Assembly (NCBI GenBank): GCA_023663185.1
Contig: JAMPHY010000031.1
Location: 1 to 33,433, forward strand
DNA: 33,433 nt
Source: Clostridiales bacterium
GTDB taxonomy: Bacteria; Bacillota; Clostridia; Lachnospirales; Lachnospiraceae
Direction: 5' to 3'
Shown here: positions 1 to 7,302 of the stretch, one piece after another
Position numbering within the stretch: the first letter of the stretch is position 1
Layout: every line of letters starts with the position of its first letter
Position numbers and translations under genes: made by a program
Notes under the pieces: generated by a model
What the model was told of the DNA's origin: nothing
Seen by the model: only the letters and a program-made list of their open reading frames with translations
Database searches by the model: none

Positions 1-76
<76 letters not shown>

Positions 77-156
77 GTCCTGTCAATCCCTTTTTAATAA
101 TTTTTCAAAAATTTCTGCGTATTCTTTTCAAATTTTCAGCATATCTCTTACGGATT

Positions 157-208
157 ATGCAAGTTGATTATAGCACAACTGTTTTTATGCGTCAACTATG
201 ACTTGCAT
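157..208. repeat. 8-bp inverted repeat bracketing a promoter
   Basis: ATGCAAGT at 157-164 and ACTTGCAT at 201-208 are perfect inverted copies placed just outside the -10 and -35 boxes of the minus-strand promoter at 167-195. This could be a pair of operator half-sites, an RNA hairpin in a longer transcript, or a very short version of the inverted repeats that flank invertible promoters. Eight bases is short for a recombinase site, so an operator is the safer reading. Confidence 0.45.
167..195 (-). promoter_or_regulatory. Sigma-A-type promoter for the GACA-tract gene
   Basis: On the minus strand TTGACG (190-195) and a perfect TATAAT (167-172) are separated by 17 bases. Transcription would start near 160, giving a leader of about 84 nt before the ATG at 76. 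The rpn terminator lies just upstream at 235-276, so this is an independent transcription unit. Confidence 0.8.
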
Positions 209-234
209 TTCGCGTAAGTATTGCTACTTTAAAT

Positions 235-276
235 AAAAAAGGTGAAAACATACGTTAAATATCTGTGCTTTCACCT
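235..276 (-). terminator. Rho-independent terminator after the rpn gene
   Basis: AGGTGAAA (240-247) and TTTCACCT (269-276) form an 8-bp stem with a 21-nt loop. Read on the minus strand the stem is followed directly by a T run (235-240). It lies about 70 nt after the stop codon of the nuclease gene, and before the next promoter. Confidence 0.7.
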
Positions 277-347
277 AATTTTATTTACATATTCTTTTTT
301 CGATTTTTCCGAATCAATAAATCTTTAAATGTTTTATATTTTGTCTC

Positions 348-551
348 TTAGTCTGTCCAATATAATTCTATTTTTTCATTAGCTTCATTTTCATTAAGCG
401 AATATTTCTGTATCAACTGACTGCACGCCACCATCTTTGAAGCACCAATATCTCTTATAGTCTTTATCAGCTTCTCTATGCCAGACGCCATTTCGGTAGC
501 TATTCCTTCTTCATATCCTTCCAATCTCATATCCTCAAACGCTTTACACAT
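348..551 (-). CDS. Possible in-frame internal small protein (RpnS-like antitoxin) within the rpn gene
   Basis: Inside the nuclease gene, in the same frame, an ATG at 549-551 is preceded at 6 nt by AGGAGAGG (558-565), a stronger and better-spaced ribosome site than most true gene starts here. It would yield a 67-residue protein beginning MCKAFEDMRLEGYEEG, identical to the nuclease C-terminus. In E. coli, rpn genes are reported to encode such a small C-terminal product, which binds the full-length nuclease and blocks its toxicity. Presence of the signal is seen directly; expression and function are inferred from that precedent. The purine-rich codons Gly-Glu-Glu-Arg would create the site by chance in some proteins, so it needs testing. 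Confidence 0.5.
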   Translation of the reverse strand: MCKAFEDMRLEGYEEGIATEMASGIEKLIKTIRDIGASKMVACSQLIQKYSLNENEANEKIELYWTD

Positions 552-1322
552 ATTGTACCTCTCCTCTCCATCTTTTTCTGTTTTGAACTCCTCTGGTATC
601 CTTACGTTCGCTACTACTTCAAGCATATCCTTTGTTTCACTGTCTATATTGCTATATGCTTCCTTATTTTCTTCCATAACTTCTTTAAGCCTCTCCTTGT
701 CCTTTGAATACCTTACCGTCTCAAATACTTGCCTTAACCCTGTTCGGTATTCATTAAAAGTATCATGCTCCTGACAGTCATATAAGTTAATTTTGTAGTT
801 TGTCACATACTCTTTTAATTCTTCATCAATATCAAGCAGGTCATACAGACACTTTGCCCCGTCCCACTTATGCTCATCTCCGAAATATACCACCAGCGTA
901 ATAATAGGCGCAAACTTCTCGTCCTTCTTTATTCCGGACAAATACTCGTCTTTGCCTTTTAAATCTTTTGAAACCGTATGCTGCCGCTTCTTTTGCTTCC
1001 ATTGTTTACGATAGCCGATACCATCCGAAAGAATATTCCGCATCACCATCTGGTAATCGACATAGTTCTGGTTCTCAACTACAAGAATATGTAACTTCCT
1101 GCCTTTCCAGACACGCACCTTGTCCACGACCGTCCTGATACTGCTCTTGCCGCGTTTTTTATCCCCTTCGATATGTAACTTGCTTACAGTCTGTGAGTCT
1201 TCCGGCTCCAGTTCTTCCGGTTTTACAACCTGTTTTCCCTTGAATAGTGCTCCGTTTATCTGGTCTGCAAACCTTGTATTGTCGTCCAGATAATCAAACT
1301 GATAATCATCTTTTCTTCCCAT
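348..1322 (-). CDS. Rpn family recombination-promoting nuclease / PD-(D/E)XK putative transposase
   Basis: This 324-residue protein resembles the Rpn (transposase_31-like) nucleases of Lachnospiraceae. The FADQINGALF stretch near the N-terminus and the core with D67 (VVDKV), E83-x-Q85 (VENQ) and R95 fit the PD-(D/E)XK fold in its Rpn variant, where Q replaces the usual K. E. coli Rpn proteins are DNA endonucleases linked to recA-independent recombination and to phage defence. I place the start at 1322 because GGGAGG lies 7 nt upstream; a longer frame to 1370 lacks such a site. The C-terminal third is charged and helical and contains a second start signal (see 348-551). The gene has its own promoter (1422-1451) and terminator (235-276), so it forms a single-gene unit. 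Family assignment is confident; activity is inferred. Confidence 0.85.
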   Translation of the reverse strand: MGRKDDYQFDYLDDNTRFADQINGALFKGKQVVKPEELEPEDSQTVSKLHIEGDKKRGKSSIRTVVDKVRVWKGRKLHILVVENQNYVDYQMVMRNILSDGIGYRKQWKQKKRQHTVSKDLKGKDEYLSGIKKDEKFAPIITLVVYFGDEHKWDGAKCLYDLLDIDEELKEYVTNYKINLYDCQEHDTFNEYRTGLRQVFETVRYSKDKERLKEVMEENKEAYSNIDSETKDMLEVVANVRIPEEFKTEKDGEERYNMCKAFEDMRLEGYEEGIATEMASGIEKLIKTIRDIGASKMVACSQLIQKYSLNENEANEKIELYWTD

Positions 1323-1421
1323 CAGTCGTCCTCCCTTTTTTATTTTGCATATAAGGGATTCAGATTCCATGATGTGAAAAAAGATTTTCCAGAATTTAAG
1401 ACTCCCAGATATGTTTAGTTA

Positions 1422-1451
1422 ATCATAGCATAGTTAATGCTATTTTGTAAA
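1422..1451 (-). promoter_or_regulatory. Promoter of the rpn gene
   Basis: On the minus strand TTTACA (1446-1451) and TATGAT (1422-1427), each 5/6 to consensus, are 18 bases apart. Transcription would begin near 1415, leaving a leader of about 93 nt. It lies between the upstream terminator at 1465-1502 and the gene, as expected for an independent unit. Confidence 0.6.
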
Positions 1452-1464
1452 GCAAAATTTTATG

Positions 1465-1502
1465 AAAAAGGTTGCCATCAAATGAATACACTGATGGCAA
1501 CC
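1465..1502 (-). terminator. Rho-independent terminator after the alcohol dehydrogenase gene
   Basis: GGTTGCCATC (1470-1479) and GATGGCAACC (1493-1502) form a perfect 10-bp stem with a 13-nt loop. On the minus strand it is followed by CTTTTTC. It lies 46 nt after the stop of the dehydrogenase gene. Confidence 0.85.
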
Positions 1503-1548
1503 TACATATTAACAATCTCTTTAATTTTTAATATTTATTTACAGCCTT

Positions 1549-2697
1549 TCACGGAAGCAGACTCTTATAAAGTCCAACAATATCCTCTACGCCCGTCTCC
1601 CTCGGATTTCCCGGAAGGCATGCGTCTTCATAAGCAGACTGCGCCAACGCTGGAATATCCTCTTCTTTTACAATTCCTTCTAATGACTGCGGAATGCCTA
1701 CGTCCTGACTAAGCTTCTTAACTGCATCAATCGCTGCCTGACGATATTCTTCCTGCGTCATCTTATCTACATTTTCCACTCCCATAACACGTGCAATCTC
1801 GCGATACTTCTCGCCGCTGTACTCTTTGTTGTATTCCATAGCGGTCGGAAGGAGAATCGCACAGGCAACTCCGTGCGGCGTGCCATAATAAGCAGATAAT
1901 GTATGCGCCATAGCATGATCAACGCCAAGTCCTACATTGGAGAAGCCCATTCCGGCAACATACTGTCCAAGAGCCATGCCCTCGCGTCCTGCCTTTTCAT
2001 TGGCAACAGCACCACGAAGGGAATCTGAAATCATTTTGATAGCAGTAATATGGAACATATCAGAAAGAGCCCATGCTCCCTTTGTAATATATCCTTCAAT
2101 CGCATGTGTTAAAGCGTCCATACCGGTAGCAGCCGTAAGTCCCTTTGGCATCGTCTCTGTCATATCAGGATCGATTACTGCGACAATCGGAATATCATGA
2201 GGATCGACGCATACAAATTTTCTCTTCTTCTCTACATCTGTAATTACATAATTAATCGTTACTTCTGCTGCCGTTCCTGCCGTCGTCGGTACGGCGATAA
2301 TCGGAACTGACGGTTTCTTAGTATCTGCTACGCCTTCTAAGGAACGCACATCAGCAAACTCCGGATTGGCAATAATAATACCGATTGCCTTAGACGTATC
2401 CATAGATGAACCTCCGCCGATTGCAACGATACAGTCAGCGGCAGCGTCCTTAAATGCTTTTACGCCATTCTGTACATTCTCAATGGTCGGATTCGGCTTA
2501 ATATCACTATAAACTGCATAAGCGATTCCAGCGGAATCCAAAAGGTCTGTCACCTTAGCGGTTACGCCGAATTTTAACAAATCCGGATCCGAAGCTACGA
2601 ATACCTTCTTAAAGCCCCGTGCCTTTATCTCATCAGGAATTGCCTTTATTGCTCCGCTTCCGTGATAAGATGTTTCGTTCAAAGTAAATCTGTTCAT
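1549..2697 (-). CDS. fucO: Iron-containing alcohol dehydrogenase, lactaldehyde reductase (FucO) type
   Basis: The 382-residue protein belongs to group III (iron-dependent) alcohol dehydrogenases and is strikingly close to E. coli FucO, which reduces L-lactaldehyde to 1,2-propanediol with NADH during fucose or rhamnose fermentation. The NAD-binding loop IGGGSS is at 93-98 and an acidic residue at D37 fits NAD rather than NADP use. The four metal ligands of FucO are matched with identical spacing at D194, H198, H261 and H275. The start has AGAAGGG upstream. It follows the DUF1905-like gene by 79 nt and ends at a strong terminator. No fucose or rhamnose genes are visible nearby, so the natural substrate could also be another short aldehyde or diol. 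Confidence 0.88.
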   Translation of the reverse strand: MNRFTLNETSYHGSGAIKAIPDEIKARGFKKVFVASDPDLLKFGVTAKVTDLLDSAGIAYAVYSDIKPNPTIENVQNGVKAFKDAAADCIVAIGGGSSMDTSKAIGIIIANPEFADVRSLEGVADTKKPSVPIIAVPTTAGTAAEVTINYVITDVEKKRKFVCVDPHDIPIVAVIDPDMTETMPKGLTAATGMDALTHAIEGYITKGAWALSDMFHITAIKMISDSLRGAVANEKAGREGMALGQYVAGMGFSNVGLGVDHAMAHTLSAYYGTPHGVACAILLPTAMEYNKEYSGEKYREIARVMGVENVDKMTQEEYRQAAIDAVKKLSQDVGIPQSLEGIVKEEDIPALAQSAYEDACLPGNPRETGVEDIVGLYKSLLP

Positions 2698-2726
2698 ATT
2701 GTTTCCCTTCTTTCTTTTATTTTTTC

Positions 2727-2755
2727 AGCCGGCACCATTAATAGCAGCGCCGGCT
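2727..2755. other. GC-rich inverted repeat between two minus-strand genes
   Basis: AGCCGGC (2727-2733) and GCCGGCT (2749-2755) form a 7-bp GC-rich stem with a 15-nt loop, 21 nt after the stop of the upstream gene and 30 nt before the dehydrogenase start. On the minus strand it lacks a T run, so it may act as a weak terminator, an mRNA processing hairpin, or a binding site. Confidence 0.5.
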
Positions 2756-2776
2756 GTTCATTTTAATTGATATGTA

Positions 2777-3445
2777 TTAACATTTAATCTCCAGATACCC
2801 TAAAAGTTTGCTCATATCATACTCGGTAAGCACGCCCGCATGGGAATCATAGAACTTGCCGTCGAAATGCACCAGATAGTGACAGAAACGCCCCATTCTC
2901 TCCATAAGTATCGCGCATTTAGGCAGAACCGTATCGCGCCCTTCCGTATAATTGATAATATCCGTGTGATCGATACCATAATAATTCAGGGCGGAAATCA
3001 CACGTCCCATAGTTGCCTGCCACTCACGACAGTCCATAACGCTTATTACTTCTGCAATAGTAACTCCCGCTAACATAGCCACGCACGCCTGTCCGCACAG
3101 ACCGTCCTCAGGCAGCTTGATTACTTCTACGCTGTCGATTTTACGAATCGGTTTATCGAAACTGTACGGACTGTTCTGGTCCATACGTATTAATGAACCG
3201 TTTACATGCAGCAGAATTTTATGAACGCTGCCGGGTTCTACGCTAACCGCTGATTCGTCTTCGACAAAAATAAAATAGTTTCCTTTCTCCTTCGGGTGTA
3301 ATTCGCAGTCAATTATCTTATTATCAAGAACTAAGTCGCCCTTGATAATATCCCGCTGTTTACATACCTCCCACACATTAAACGGGATATCAATCGAATA
3401 CCCTTTATCCTGTTTTTCAACTTTGGACTCAAAAAAATACCTCAT
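2777..3445 (-). CDS. DUF1905-like domain fused to a C39-like cysteine peptidase domain
   Basis: The 222-residue cytoplasmic protein has two parts. Residues 1-85 read like a DUF1905 beta domain (FESKVEKQDKGY, IP, KGD). Residues 110-220 look like a C39/papain-type fold: the stretch LCGQACVAML at 116-125 matches the catalytic-cysteine motif of bacteriocin-processing C39 peptidases (DCGAACLAM type), with C117 as candidate nucleophile, H189 (CHYLVHFDGKFYD) as candidate histidine and D200 as third residue. No glutamine stands six residues before C117, so the oxyanion residue is missing or displaced, and Q119 or C121 might matter instead. GGGAGA precedes the ATG. It has its own promoter with a palindrome at the start site. 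Substrate unknown; domain calls are by eye. Confidence 0.55.
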   Translation of the reverse strand: MRYFFESKVEKQDKGYSIDIPFNVWEVCKQRDIIKGDLVLDNKIIDCELHPKEKGNYFIFVEDESAVSVEPGSVHKILLHVNGSLIRMDQNSPYSFDKPIRKIDSVEVIKLPEDGLCGQACVAMLAGVTIAEVISVMDCREWQATMGRVISALNYYGIDHTDIINYTEGRDTVLPKCAILMERMGRFCHYLVHFDGKFYDSHAGVLTEYDMSKLLGYLEIKC

Positions 3446-3495
3446 TGCTATCTCCCTTCCGGTGTTCTACACCAATCGCTATACCTCTCTATAAT

Positions 3496-3518
3496 AATGT
3501 GAAAAAATATTTCACACT
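3496..3518. promoter_or_regulatory. Candidate operator overlapping the transcription start
   Basis: AATGTGAAA (3496-3504) and TTTCACACT (3510-3518) form a near-perfect inverted repeat (8 of 9) with a 5-nt centre. It lies just downstream of the -10 box at 3522-3527, on the expected start point, a classic position for a repressor site controlling the DUF1905-like/C39-like gene and perhaps the dehydrogenase behind it. Confidence 0.5.
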
Positions 3519-3521
3519 ATC

Positions 3522-3550
3522 ATTGTATCAAATTCTTTGGCGATTGAAAA
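3522..3550 (-). promoter_or_regulatory. Promoter of the DUF1905-like/C39-like gene
   Basis: On the minus strand TTTTCA (3545-3550) and TACAAT (3522-3527) are exactly 17 bases apart. The -35 box matches consensus at 4 of 6 and the -10 box at 5 of 6. The start codon is at 3445, giving a leader of about 70 nt. Confidence 0.5.
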
Positions 3551-3555
3551 CTTTT

Positions 3556-4662
3556 TTATTGAGAAAGATTTTCAAAACTTATATTAATATCTACATTTAC
3601 ATCAATTCCATCTACGCTGCCCTCGTCCGTATACTGCCATACCTTAAATTCATACGGAAAATACGCCTGCGTATCATACTGCGCAAACCATTTATCGTAT
3701 TCCTCTATCCTCTCGATATCCAACATCAGCATAAACGTCTTTAAATTGCCGTAAATCATCGGCGTATATCCTGCTTGCTTTATTTTATTGCAAAAAGCGA
3801 TACAATAGTCCGTGCGCTCTTCCCTCGTCAAATCCACCGTTCTTGCGTTATCGTTAGAAAGCGCTTCCACATCTATTACAACAGGATATGTAACGTCATA
3901 AGCTTCTATTTCATCGAGCACAAACTGCGCTTCCTCTTCCGCTTCTTCCACGCTGGTTGCCTGCGTAAAAAAGTACACTCCCACGGCAACATCATTTTTC
4001 AGTGCTTCTTCTATGTTATATTCAAACCTGTCATCTTTTGAAATCTTACCTTCGGAATAACCCCTGATTCCCAGTCTTATAAAAGCATATTCCACGCCGT
4101 CGTTGGCAACCTTTTCCCAATCGATTGTTTCCTGATATCTGGATACGTCTATGCCTTTATGAGATATCAAAGCGTCGTCCTCATAATATTCTATCAAACC
4201 TTCGTCTGTATTTACAAAGTTTTCCGCCTTATATGTATTACGCTTAAGCGTATCAATTACCGGAAAGAAATAATAATTATTGGCGTCATAAATCACCACA
4301 TCGTCCGGATAAAAATACCGTAACATCTTTATCGCGCTGCCTTCGGAAATTACCATATTCTTTATCTCGTTTAACACTTCTGCTTCCGTCTCCTGCGACG
4401 CCTGCAGCCTTGCTTCTTCTATTCTGCTATTTAACAGGGCTTGTACCTCTTCTTCGGTATATCTGTTTTGTAAAGTCTCAAGTTCGCTCATCACCTCTTT
4501 AGTTTCAAGCTGCGACGCCCGATACTTAAATACCAGAACCAAACAGAACGTAATCGCGCTTAAAGTAACGAGGCAGAGCATAATTGAACCGAATAAAATT
4601 CCGTTTTCATTTCTCCTGCGCCTCTTGCCCTTAGTCTTCGCCTGTAAATTATTATCCTGCAT
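3556..4662 (-). CDS. Membrane-anchored GH25 muramidase (lysozyme)
   Basis: The 368-residue protein has a basic N-terminus (GKRRRR), one membrane helix at about 22-46, a coiled-coil-like acidic stalk to about 100, a spacer, and a GH25 catalytic domain from about 167 to the end. Hallmarks are GIDVSRYQ at 170-177 with catalytic-site D172, the VVIDVEA strand with D264 and E266, and WQYT at 342-345 followed by DGIDVNVD. GH25 enzymes cleave the N-acetylmuramyl-beta-1,4-N-acetylglucosamine bond of peptidoglycan. The single N-terminal helix indicates an extracytoplasmic, membrane-tethered cell wall remodelling enzyme rather than a phage endolysin, and no holin or phage gene is nearby. AGGAGC precedes the ATG. 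It follows the YitT gene by 56 nt and is probably cotranscribed with it. Confidence 0.92.
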   Translation of the reverse strand: MQDNNLQAKTKGKRRRRNENGILFGSIMLCLVTLSAITFCLVLVFKYRASQLETKEVMSELETLQNRYTEEEVQALLNSRIEEARLQASQETEAEVLNEIKNMVISEGSAIKMLRYFYPDDVVIYDANNYYFFPVIDTLKRNTYKAENFVNTDEGLIEYYEDDALISHKGIDVSRYQETIDWEKVANDGVEYAFIRLGIRGYSEGKISKDDRFEYNIEEALKNDVAVGVYFFTQATSVEEAEEEAQFVLDEIEAYDVTYPVVIDVEALSNDNARTVDLTREERTDYCIAFCNKIKQAGYTPMIYGNLKTFMLMLDIERIEEYDKWFAQYDTQAYFPYEFKVWQYTDEGSVDGIDVNVDINISFENLSQ

Positions 4663-4718
4663 ACTTGCTCCTATCTTATGCTTTATGCCTGTCCACTATC
4701 TTCACAGTTACACGTTTT

Positions 4719-5576
4719 CTATATCCGTTCATTAAAATAGCTCTTATATCCTTCGCCAAATACCTCTGTCGCGCTTGAAATTATCATAAAGGCATCTGCG
4801 TCTTCTTCTCTTACAACAGCCTCTACCCTCGGAGATACCGGTTTCTTAACCGCGCACATAAGCACCTGCTTCTCTTTGCCGCTGAATGCGCCGCGCCCCT
4901 CTATATACGTTACCCCGACGTCCAGTTCTTTAAGCATTCGTCCCGCAATCTCTTCTGAATGATCGCTTATGATATAGATAAGCTTCGCCTCGTCTTTACC
5001 GTACAGCACGATATCCAGCACAACGGAATTGACCGCCACGGTAATCCCCGCATACAGCGCTGCGTCGATATTTTTAAAAACAATGCCCGACATCATTATA
5101 ATTATAACATCTGTCACGAAAAAAAGCACTCCTGTTTTTAAATATGGCAGTTTTATTCGCAGCCATTTCACTATAATGTCCATTCCGCCCGTAGTAGCTC
5201 CGGCTTTAAACATAAAGCCAATTGATATAGCGTACAATACTCCGCCGGCAAGAGCCGCTAACAGTATATCATCTGTTGCTGCGCCAAGCGGCGCTAAAAT
5301 ATTGGTAAACAAAGAAATAAGTGTAATCGAGTAAACCGTCGATATTGTAAAGCGAAGACCAAATTTCCATATCGAAAATAATAAAATAGGCACATTAAAT
5401 GCAAATATCAGAGTACCGGTCTCTATTGGCAAAAACCTACTGATAATAATAGCTATACCTGTTACCCCGCCCGGCGCCATGTCGTTTGGGTCAATAAACA
5501 AACTAACCGCAGCCGCATATACAAAAGCCATAACGGTAATAATGATATACTTTTTTAAAGTACCCAGCTTAGACAT
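4719..5576 (-). CDS. YitT family membrane protein (DUF161 + DUF2179)
   Basis: The 285-residue protein has about five to six hydrophobic segments in residues 10-195, including the family motif PGGVTGIAI near the N-terminus and ATTGGMDI in the middle, then a soluble C-terminal DUF2179 domain (about 200-280, with GVTYIEGRGAFSGKEKQVL). Family members are bacterial inner-membrane proteins; a transport role is suspected for the family but no substrate is assigned. AAGGAG stands 12 nt before the ATG. The upstream 140 bases are AT-rich; I see no convincing promoter there before palindromic element copy 1. Confidence 0.9.
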   Translation of the reverse strand: MSKLGTLKKYIIITVMAFVYAAAVSLFIDPNDMAPGGVTGIAIIISRFLPIETGTLIFAFNVPILLFSIWKFGLRFTISTVYSITLISLFTNILAPLGAATDDILLAALAGGVLYAISIGFMFKAGATTGGMDIIVKWLRIKLPYLKTGVLFFVTDVIIIMMSGIVFKNIDAALYAGITVAVNSVVLDIVLYGKDEAKLIYIISDHSEEIAGRMLKELDVGVTYIEGRGAFSGKEKQVLMCAVKKPVSPRVEAVVREEDADAFMIISSATEVFGEGYKSYFNERI

Positions 5577-5715
5577 TATCCAAACATACTCCTTACTCTG
5601 ACTCTAATATATATATTCCTTACTTCATAGTATTGTATTTTCATCTGCCATTATTCACTATATCATATAATTATGCGTACAATCTTCACACTAAATATAA
5701 CGTTTCGTTCCCCAA

Positions 5716-5867
5716 GCGTCAGGGGCACATATGTTTTCACTTAAGGTCCTTGTAAAACGCCGGTACTTAGCGAAAAAGCTGCTTTTTAAGCTTTTGAGCT
5801 TAGTACCGCTGCGATTTTACACGGAGCGAGAGCGTGCCTTAAGTGGAAACATATGTGCTTCTGACGC
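5716..5867 (+). repeat. Palindromic structured element, copy 1 (MITE-like or ncRNA)
   Basis: This 152-bp element lies 24 nt after the stop codon of the threonine ammonia-lyase gene, in the 315-bp gap before yitT. Outer arms 5716-5745 and 5838-5867 pair over all 30 positions; the only three non-Watson-Crick positions are G-T pairs on the plus strand, which would be G-U wobbles in plus-strand RNA. The core holds GTCCTTG, the stem GTAAAACGC with GCGATTTTAC, the stem CGGTACT with AGTACCG, a tip stem AAAAGCT with AGCTTTT, and a hairpin at 5820-5836 capped by a GAGA (GNRA) tetraloop. Both arms contain CATATG. A run of eight C follows the right end (5867-5874), then GAACTG, as at the ends of copies 3 and 4. 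Confidence 0.9.
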
Positions 5868-5891
5868 CCCCCCCGAACTGCCGCTAACTTA

Positions 5892-7106
5892 TTATATACT
5901 CGCCCTTACCAACTCCGGATTATACCCGCTTTCTTCAAGCGCCTTTATTATCTGGTTCTTATGCTCCGTACCATACGCCTCCAAAGTAATCCTCAGCTCC
6001 ACAGCCGCATTCCTATTAATCGATACGAACTGATTGTGCTCAAGTTTAATTACGTTTCCGCTCTGCTTCGCGATTATATCCGATACTCTGGAAAGCTCGC
6101 CCGGCTTATCCGGAAGCAGCACCGATACGGTAAAAATTCTGTCGCGCATTACAAGCCCTTGCTGCACCACCGAGGACATAGTAATAACGTCCATATTTCC
6201 GCCGCTTAAAATCGATACTACTTTTTTATTTTTTACTCCCAGATGTTTAAGCGCCGCTACCGTAAGCAGACCTGAATTTTCCACCACCATTTTATGACTC
6301 TCGACCATATCCAAGAACGCCACTACAAGCTCCTCGTCGTCTACTGTAATAATGTCGTCCAGATTCTTTTTTACATAGGGGAAAATTATGCTTCCCGGAG
6401 TCTTAACCGCAGTACCGTCCGCAATCGTATTCACGCTCTCAAGCGTCAAAACTTTTCCCGCCTTAACTGATTCCTGCATACAGTTAGCGCCCGCAGGCTC
6501 CACTCCAATTACCTTAATCTTAGGATTGAGCAGCTTAGCAAGGGTGGATACTCCTGCGGCCAGACCGCCACCGCCGATTGGCACCAGAATATAATCTACA
6601 AGCGGCAATTCCTTAATAATCTCCATCGCGATAGTTCCCTGTCCTGTCGCCACGTCCAAGTCATCAAAAGGGTGTACAAATGTATATCCGTGTTCCTCCG
6701 CCAATTTATACGCATGTTCACACGCCTCGTCATAGACATCGCCATACAAAACCACCTCTGCTCCATAGCCCTTCGTTCTGTTGACTTTTATAAGTGGAGT
6801 CGTCGTAGGCATTACGATAGTCGCCTTGCCCCCATAGCATTTAGCAGCGTAGGCAACGCCCTGCGCATGATTTCCTGCCGAAGCCGTAATGATACCCTTC
6901 TGTCTCTCTTCGTCTGTGAGGGTGCTCATTTTATAATATGCGCCCCTTAATTTATATGCGCCTGTAAGCTGCATATTCTCTGGCTTAAGATAAACCTTGT
7001 TTCCAGTCTGCGCACTAAAATAATCGCTGTATACAAGCTTAGTCTCCTGCGTAACCTTCTTAACAACCTCGCATGCTTCCTCAAATTTATCTAATGACAA
7101 TTCCAT
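5892..7106 (-). CDS. ilvA: Threonine ammonia-lyase with C-terminal ACT domain
   Basis: The 404-residue PLP enzyme converts threonine to 2-oxobutanoate and ammonia, feeding isoleucine synthesis or propionate formation. K52 in TGAYKLRGA is the expected Schiff-base lysine; ASAGNHAQG (75-83) and the phosphate-binding GGGG at 178-181 are the fold type II signatures; SGGN at 301-304 lines the PLP ring. A single ACT-like domain spans about 324-400. This single-ACT length (about 400) is the type often named IlvA or TdcB, shorter than the E. coli IlvA with two regulatory domains, so either a biosynthetic or a catabolic role is possible. AAGGAG is 7 nt before the ATG. It sits between element copies 1 and 2. 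No T-box or leader peptide is visible upstream. Confidence 0.92.
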   Translation of the reverse strand: MELSLDKFEEACEVVKKVTQETKLVYSDYFSAQTGNKVYLKPENMQLTGAYKLRGAYYKMSTLTDEERQKGIITASAGNHAQGVAYAAKCYGGKATIVMPTTTPLIKVNRTKGYGAEVVLYGDVYDEACEHAYKLAEEHGYTFVHPFDDLDVATGQGTIAMEIIKELPLVDYILVPIGGGGLAAGVSTLAKLLNPKIKVIGVEPAGANCMQESVKAGKVLTLESVNTIADGTAVKTPGSIIFPYVKKNLDDIITVDDEELVVAFLDMVESHKMVVENSGLLTVAALKHLGVKNKKVVSILSGGNMDVITMSSVVQQGLVMRDRIFTVSVLLPDKPGELSRVSDIIAKQSGNVIKLEHNQFVSINRNAAVELRITLEAYGTEHKNQIIKALEESGYNPELVRASI

Positions 7107-7147
7107 ATCCCCACTCCTTTTCCTTTTATAGTATCAACAGTCTCAGG

Positions 7148-7286
7148 GCGACATGGACTCATATGCTTCCTCTTGAGGTCCTTGTAAAACGCCGGTACTT
7201 AGCGAGGTATTTTCGAGCTTAGTACCGCTGCGATTTTACACGGAGCGAAAGCGTGCCTCAAGTGGAATCATATGAGTTCATGTCGC
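7148..7286 (+). repeat. Palindromic structured element, copy 2
   Basis: The shortest complete copy, 139 bp, starting 16 nt after the ftsY stop. The outer arms begin GCGACATG and end CATGTCGC and pair through CATATG with three non-Watson-Crick positions (one G-T, one C-T, one T-T). The core is nearly identical to copy 1 (GTCCTTGTAAAACGCCGG, TTAGTACCGCTGCGATTTTA), but the tip hairpin is shortened. The 17-nt side hairpin at 7239-7255 is capped by GAAA where copy 1 has GAGA, both GNRA loops. Orientation is the same as copies 1 and 4. Confidence 0.9.
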
Positions 7287-7302
7287 ATTCAGCCATAATA
7301 CT

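Noticed and set aside
4663-4718. Gap between YitT and GH25 genes checked for a terminator or promoter
   Set aside because: No stable hairpin or convincing -10/-35 pair is visible.
5731-6033. Plus-strand frame of 100 residues
   Set aside because: It starts inside element copy 1 and runs antisense through the end of the threonine ammonia-lyase gene.
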